Below the pieces are notes generated by a model. The model saw only the letters and a program-made list of their open reading frames with translations, did not search any database and was not told the origin of the DNA. From Clostridium_AD sp050717515 (GTDB lineage Bacteria; Bacillota; Clostridia; Clostridiales; Clostridiaceae), in NCBI RefSeq assembly GCF_050717515.1, contig NZ_JBOITL010000042.1:62001-126000 (forward strand): DNA of 64,000 bases, given 5' to 3'. Of this stretch, positions 60,973 to 64,000 are shown one piece after another; the first letter of the stretch is position 1; each line of letters starts with the position of its first letter. The translations under genes were made by a program, and so were the position numbers.

Positions 60973-61221
60973 ATGGATTCAGCAGGATTTATAGCAGGAA
61001 TGTGCGCAATAGGAGCAGGAATAGCAGCTCTAGGGGTTATAGGTGGTGGAATAGGAACAGGAAATGCTACAGCAAAAGCTGTAGAGGGTATTGCAAAACA
61101 GCCAGAGGCTGCAGATAAAATTACAAGAGCGTTAGTTATAGGTGGTGCGTTATCTGAAGCAACAGCTATTTATGGTTTCTTAATAGCACTATTATTAATT
61201 TTATTTGGTGTAAAAGGTTAA
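60973..61221 (+). CDS. atpE: ATP synthase Fo subunit c
   Basis: An 82-residue hairpin of two helices forming the c-ring rotor. The polar loop is AVEGIAKQPEA and the ion-binding glutamate is Glu62 in GGALSEATAIYGF. At the positions of the Na+ ligands Gln32 and Ser66 of Ilyobacter tartaricus, this protein has Thr29 and Ala63, while Tyr67 is kept; this favours H+ coupling (inference). AGGAGGAATAT precedes ATG. Confidence 0.96.
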   Translation: MDSAGFIAGMCAIGAGIAALGVIGGGIGTGNATAKAVEGIAKQPEAADKITRALVIGGALSEATAIYGFLIALLLILFGVKG

Positions 61222-61301
61222 AGTGAAATAGTTAAGGAAAGGTAGGTGAAAGTCTCGGTTTGCGTAAAATAAAAAAAAATATAAACGGAGATTTTATATA
61301 G

Positions 61302-61781
61302 ATGGAGATGAATTTAGGTAATATTATAGCTGCAATGATAAATTTCCTTATACTACTTTTCATTGCTAAACGTTATTTGTTTATACCGGTAAATAAAATT
61401 CTAGATACGAGAAAAGAAGAATTGTATTCTTCTTTTGAACAAGCAAGAATTGATAAAGAAGAAGCTAAAAGGTTGAAAATAGAAAATGTTGAGAAGTTAA
61501 AGTTAGCAAAAAAAGAAGGCAAGGAAATAGTTGAAATATACAAGCAAAAAGCAGAAAAGATATCTGGCGAATTAATCGAAGATGCAAAACAAGAAGCTAC
61601 ACTTATTATTGAAAGGTCAAGACTTGAAATTGAAAGAGAAAAAGAAAAAGCACAAAGTGAAATTAAAAAACAAGTTATAGATTTATCACTAATATTGTCT
61701 GAAAAAGCTCTTGAACAGCATATAGATGAAAAGGAACATAGAAGATTGATTGAGGACTTTATCTTTAAGGTAGGTAGCTAA
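61302..61781 (+). CDS. atpF: ATP synthase Fo subunit b
   Basis: A 159-residue stator protein: one N-terminal membrane helix (IIAAMINFLILLFIAKRYLF) then a long charged helix (about 35-155) that pairs in the peripheral stalk. ACGGAGA precedes ATG. The 80-bp gap after atpE is the longest inside the operon except the one before atpG. Confidence 0.93.
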   Translation: MEMNLGNIIAAMINFLILLFIAKRYLFIPVNKILDTRKEELYSSFEQARIDKEEAKRLKIENVEKLKLAKKEGKEIVEIYKQKAEKISGELIEDAKQEATLIIERSRLEIEREKEKAQSEIKKQVIDLSLILSEKALEQHIDEKEHRRLIEDFIFKVGS

Positions 61782-61782
61782 A

Positions 61783-62316
61783 ATGTATGAATACTTAGAT
61801 AAAAGATATGCACTAGCACTATACACAGTTGCTGAGGAAAAAGGAAAAGTAGAAGAATATTTAAATGACCTTCGGGAAATTGTTTCACTTATGAAGAATG
61901 ATGATGAGTTTCTTAAAGTTATTAAATATCCGCAAATAAGTACTTCTTCAAAAAAGAAAATGTTCATAAATATTTTCAAGGGCAGAATTGATGAGGATCT
62001 TTTATCTTTTTTACTTATTCTTATAGAAAAAGATAGAATAATGTATACTGAAGAAAAGCTTAAAGAAATGGAAAAAATCCACTTAGAGCGTAATAATACA
62101 CTATTAGTGGAGGTTGTAACAGTAATACCACTTGAAGATTCTCAAAAAGAAAACTTGCGTACTAAATTATTTAAAATGTATGATAAGAATATTATCTTTC
62201 ATGAAAAATTAGATAAAAAAATTATAGGCGGAGTATATATTAGGGTTGGCGATGACGTTATTGATGGTACAATAAAAAACAAATTAGAAGAAATGAAAAG
62301 AATAATGTTTAAATAG
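61783..62316 (+). CDS. atpH: ATP synthase F1 subunit delta
   Basis: A 177-residue stalk protein joining F1 to subunit b. The N-terminal six-helix bundle (YLDKRYALALYTVAEEKGKV) and the C-terminal KLDKKIIGGVYIRVGDDVIDGT motif are typical. It begins 1 nt after atpF, with AGGTAGG inside the previous gene's end. Confidence 0.94.
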   Translation: MYEYLDKRYALALYTVAEEKGKVEEYLNDLREIVSLMKNDDEFLKVIKYPQISTSSKKKMFINIFKGRIDEDLLSFLLILIEKDRIMYTEEKLKEMEKIHLERNNTLLVEVVTVIPLEDSQKENLRTKLFKMYDKNIIFHEKLDKKIIGGVYIRVGDDVIDGTIKNKLEEMKRIMFK

Positions 62317-62331
62317 AATAGAGGTGAGTTT

Positions 62332-63849
62332 ATGAATATAAAACCAGAAGAGATAACATCCATAATAAAGAAAGAAATAGAAAGATATGAAAAGAAAATT
62401 GACACTGTTGATTCAGGAACCATAATTCAAATAGGTGATGGAATTGCTAGAGTATATGGTTTGGATGACTGCATGGAAGGTGAACTTTTAGAGTTTCCTA
62501 ATGGAATATATGGTATGGCCCTGAATTTAGAACAAGACAATGTTGGATGTGTGCTACTTGGAAGCGGAGAAGGCATCAAAGAAGGTGACGTAGTAAAGAG
62601 AAGTGGCAAAGTAGTTGAAGTTCCCGTTGGAGAAGCCTTAATAGGAAGAGTTGTAAATTCTCTAGGGGTGCCAATAGATGGTAAGGGTCCAGTTAAGACT
62701 ACAGAGACAAGACCAGTAGAAGTAGACGCACCTGGAGTTATTGAAAGACAATCCGTTAAAGTACCTCTTCAAACAGGGATAAAAGCAATAGACTCTATGG
62801 TACCAATTGGACGAGGACAAAGAGAACTTATAATTGGAGATAGGCAAACAGGTAAGACAGCCTTAACTATAGACACTATTTTAAATCAAAAAGGTAAAGA
62901 TGTTGTATGCATATATGTTGCCATTGGTCAAAAACAATCTACTGTTGCACATATTGTTAACACTTTATCTGAAATGGGAGCCTTAGATTATACAATAGTT
63001 GTAGCATCTACAGCTTCTCATTCAGCTCCACTTCAGTATTTGGCACCTTATGCCGGATGCAGCATGGGAGAATATTTTATGAACAAAGGCAGAGATGTAT
63101 TAATAGTATATGATGATTTATCTAAGCACGCAGTAGCTTATAGAGCAATGTCACTATTACTTCGTAGACCGCCAGGCAGAGAAGCATATCCAGGAGATGT
63201 ATTTTATATCCACTCAAAATTATTAGAAAGAGCAGCAAAACTTTCAGATAAATTAGGTGGGGGATCATTAACTGCTCTTCCTATAATAGAAACTTTAGCA
63301 GGAGATGTTACGTCTTATATACCAACTAATGTTATTTCCATAACTGATGGTCAAATATTTCTTGAGGCGGAACTCTTTCATTCAGGACAAAGGCCCGCTG
63401 TTAATGCTGGAATATCTGTATCAAGAGTTGGTGGGAATGCTCAAACAAAAGCTATGAAACAAGTTACAGGAACTTTAAGGCTAGAACTTGCTCAATATAG
63501 GGAACTTGCAGCTTTTGCGCAATTTGGTACAGATCTTGATCGCGATGCTAAAATGAGACTGGAAAAAGGAAAAAGATTAATTGAAATATTAAAGCAAGAT
63601 CAATATATGCCAGTATCAGTGGAAAATCAAGTTATGATTTTCTTTGCTGGAACTAATAATTATCTTATGGATATTCCAGTACATCAAGTAACCAGATTTG
63701 AAAATGAATTTTTGGAGTACATGGATACACATCATAGAGAAGTAGGTAAAGAAATAGCGGATAACGGTAAACTAGATGATAAAATAAAGCAACAACTTAT
63801 TGATTCAATAGAAGAGTTTAAAAAAATATTTTCAATAGAAAAGTATTAA
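62332..63849 (+). CDS. atpA: ATP synthase F1 subunit alpha
   Basis: A 505-residue nucleotide-binding F1 subunit. IKPEEITSIIKKEIERYEK starts it; Walker A is GDRQTGKTALTID (about 169-181); the catalytic-interface arginine lies in PAVNAGISVSRVGG. It is full length. GAGGTGAG precedes ATG. Forms the hexamer with beta. Confidence 0.97.
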   Translation: MNIKPEEITSIIKKEIERYEKKIDTVDSGTIIQIGDGIARVYGLDDCMEGELLEFPNGIYGMALNLEQDNVGCVLLGSGEGIKEGDVVKRSGKVVEVPVGEALIGRVVNSLGVPIDGKGPVKTTETRPVEVDAPGVIERQSVKVPLQTGIKAIDSMVPIGRGQRELIIGDRQTGKTALTIDTILNQKGKDVVCIYVAIGQKQSTVAHIVNTLSEMGALDYTIVVASTASHSAPLQYLAPYAGCSMGEYFMNKGRDVLIVYDDLSKHAVAYRAMSLLLRRPPGREAYPGDVFYIHSKLLERAAKLSDKLGGGSLTALPIIETLAGDVTSYIPTNVISITDGQIFLEAELFHSGQRPAVNAGISVSRVGGNAQTKAMKQVTGTLRLELAQYRELAAFAQFGTDLDRDAKMRLEKGKRLIEILKQDQYMPVSVENQVMIFFAGTNNYLMDIPVHQVTRFENEFLEYMDTHHREVGKEIADNGKLDDKIKQQLIDSIEEFKKIFSIEKY

Positions 63850-63902
63850 TTACATTTCGTAAAGAAATAGTTAATACAACACCTTTAGGTGATAATTAAT
63901 TT

Positions 63903-63926
63903 GCCTTCATAATATATTATGAAGGC
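63903..63926. repeat. 24-bp perfect palindrome between atpA and atpG
   Basis: GCCTTCATAATATATTATGAAGGC reads the same on both strands. It lies just before the atpG ribosome site (GGCGGAGGAGAGGTG) and can form a 10-bp RNA hairpin that may tune atpG translation or mRNA stability. Confidence 0.6.
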
Positions 63927-63942
63927 GGAGGAGAGGTGAAAC

Positions 63943-64000
63943 ATGGCAGGTATGGGGCTTCTTGCAATTAAACGAAGAATAAAATCCATAACAAACACTA
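63943..64000 (+). CDS. atpG: ATP synthase F1 subunit gamma, N-terminus (cut by window end)
   Basis: Only 19 codons are visible: MAGMGLLAIKRRIKSITNT. The segment IKRRIKSITNT is the conserved gamma-subunit start (the N-terminal helix of the rotor shaft). GGAGGAGAGGTG precedes ATG 63943. Position after atpA fits the standard atp order; the beta and epsilon genes should follow outside the window. Confidence 0.93.
   Translation, partial: MAGMGLLAIKRRIKSITNT

Noticed and set aside
1..64000. CRISPR array
   Set aside because: No regularly spaced direct repeats with unique spacers and no cas gene are visible.

Overview
The window is a 64 kb piece of a low-GC, endospore-forming anaerobe, most probably Clostridium sensu stricto; the species cannot be fixed from the sequence alone. 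Evidence is the AT-rich composition, strong GGAGG ribosome binding sites, frequent TTG/GTG starts, spore coat and germination genes (CotF-like, CotS-like, YabG, SipL, GerK, SpoIIR, YpeB), anaerobe oxygen defence (reverse rubrerythrin) and the gene order yabG-veg-sipL-ispE. Almost everything is chromosomal core; there is no prophage, CRISPR array, rRNA operon or intact insertion sequence.

Layout. 1-8 kb: a truncated and a complete TerD-like gene, a secreted CAP-domain protein, a flavin-binding-fold protein, a CPBP membrane protease, a four-gene YnjBCD-like ABC importer and two small CotF-like coat genes. 8-11.5 kb: a LafB-like glycosyltransferase, a UPF0104 membrane protein and a LafA-like glycosyltransferase, probably making diglucosyl-diacylglycerol lipids. 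11.6-16 kb: tRNA-Ala(GGC), an Amj-type lipid II flippase, and larC-larE-larB, which make the nickel-pincer nucleotide cofactor, without larA nearby. 16-26.5 kb: a spore coat block of two GT4 glycosyltransferases, three CotS-type kinases, one apparently dead CotS paralogue, a coiled-coil protein, YabG, Veg and SipL. 26.8-34 kb: ispE, gerKA-gerKB-gerKC, spoIIR and ypeB. 34-39 kb: ddl, a PP-loop thiolase-like gene, a DUF1934 gene and pyrG. 39-43 kb: an alpha-glucoside PTS transporter, a GH4 6-phospho-glucosidase and an RpiR regulator.

43-53.5 kb is a conserved housekeeping string: rho, rpmE, tdk, DUF1385, prmC, prfA, a ZIP transporter, ywlC (sua5), rpiB and upp. Between ywlC and rpiB lies a 65-codon relic of a low-molecular-weight protein tyrosine phosphatase. 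53.6-59 kb: reverse rubrerythrin, a Crp/Fnr regulator with a Cys-x2-Cys-x2-Cys-x2-Cys insert facing a ferredoxin-like gene across a perfect GTAAC-N4-GTTAC dyad, a dCMP deaminase, a TagO/WecA-type transferase and UDP-GlcNAc 2-epimerase. 59.9-64 kb: the F1Fo ATP synthase operon atpI-B-E-F-H-A-G, cut by the window end inside atpG.

The points most worth a second look are the phosphatase relic, the coat cluster with its pseudokinase, the Cys-cluster Crp/Fnr pair, and a family of short intergenic repeats (TTTTAACGACATTTCAG and GATGATTTAAT ends) with one 135-bp copy that looks like a non-autonomous mobile element. Nothing here is clearly a wholly new system.
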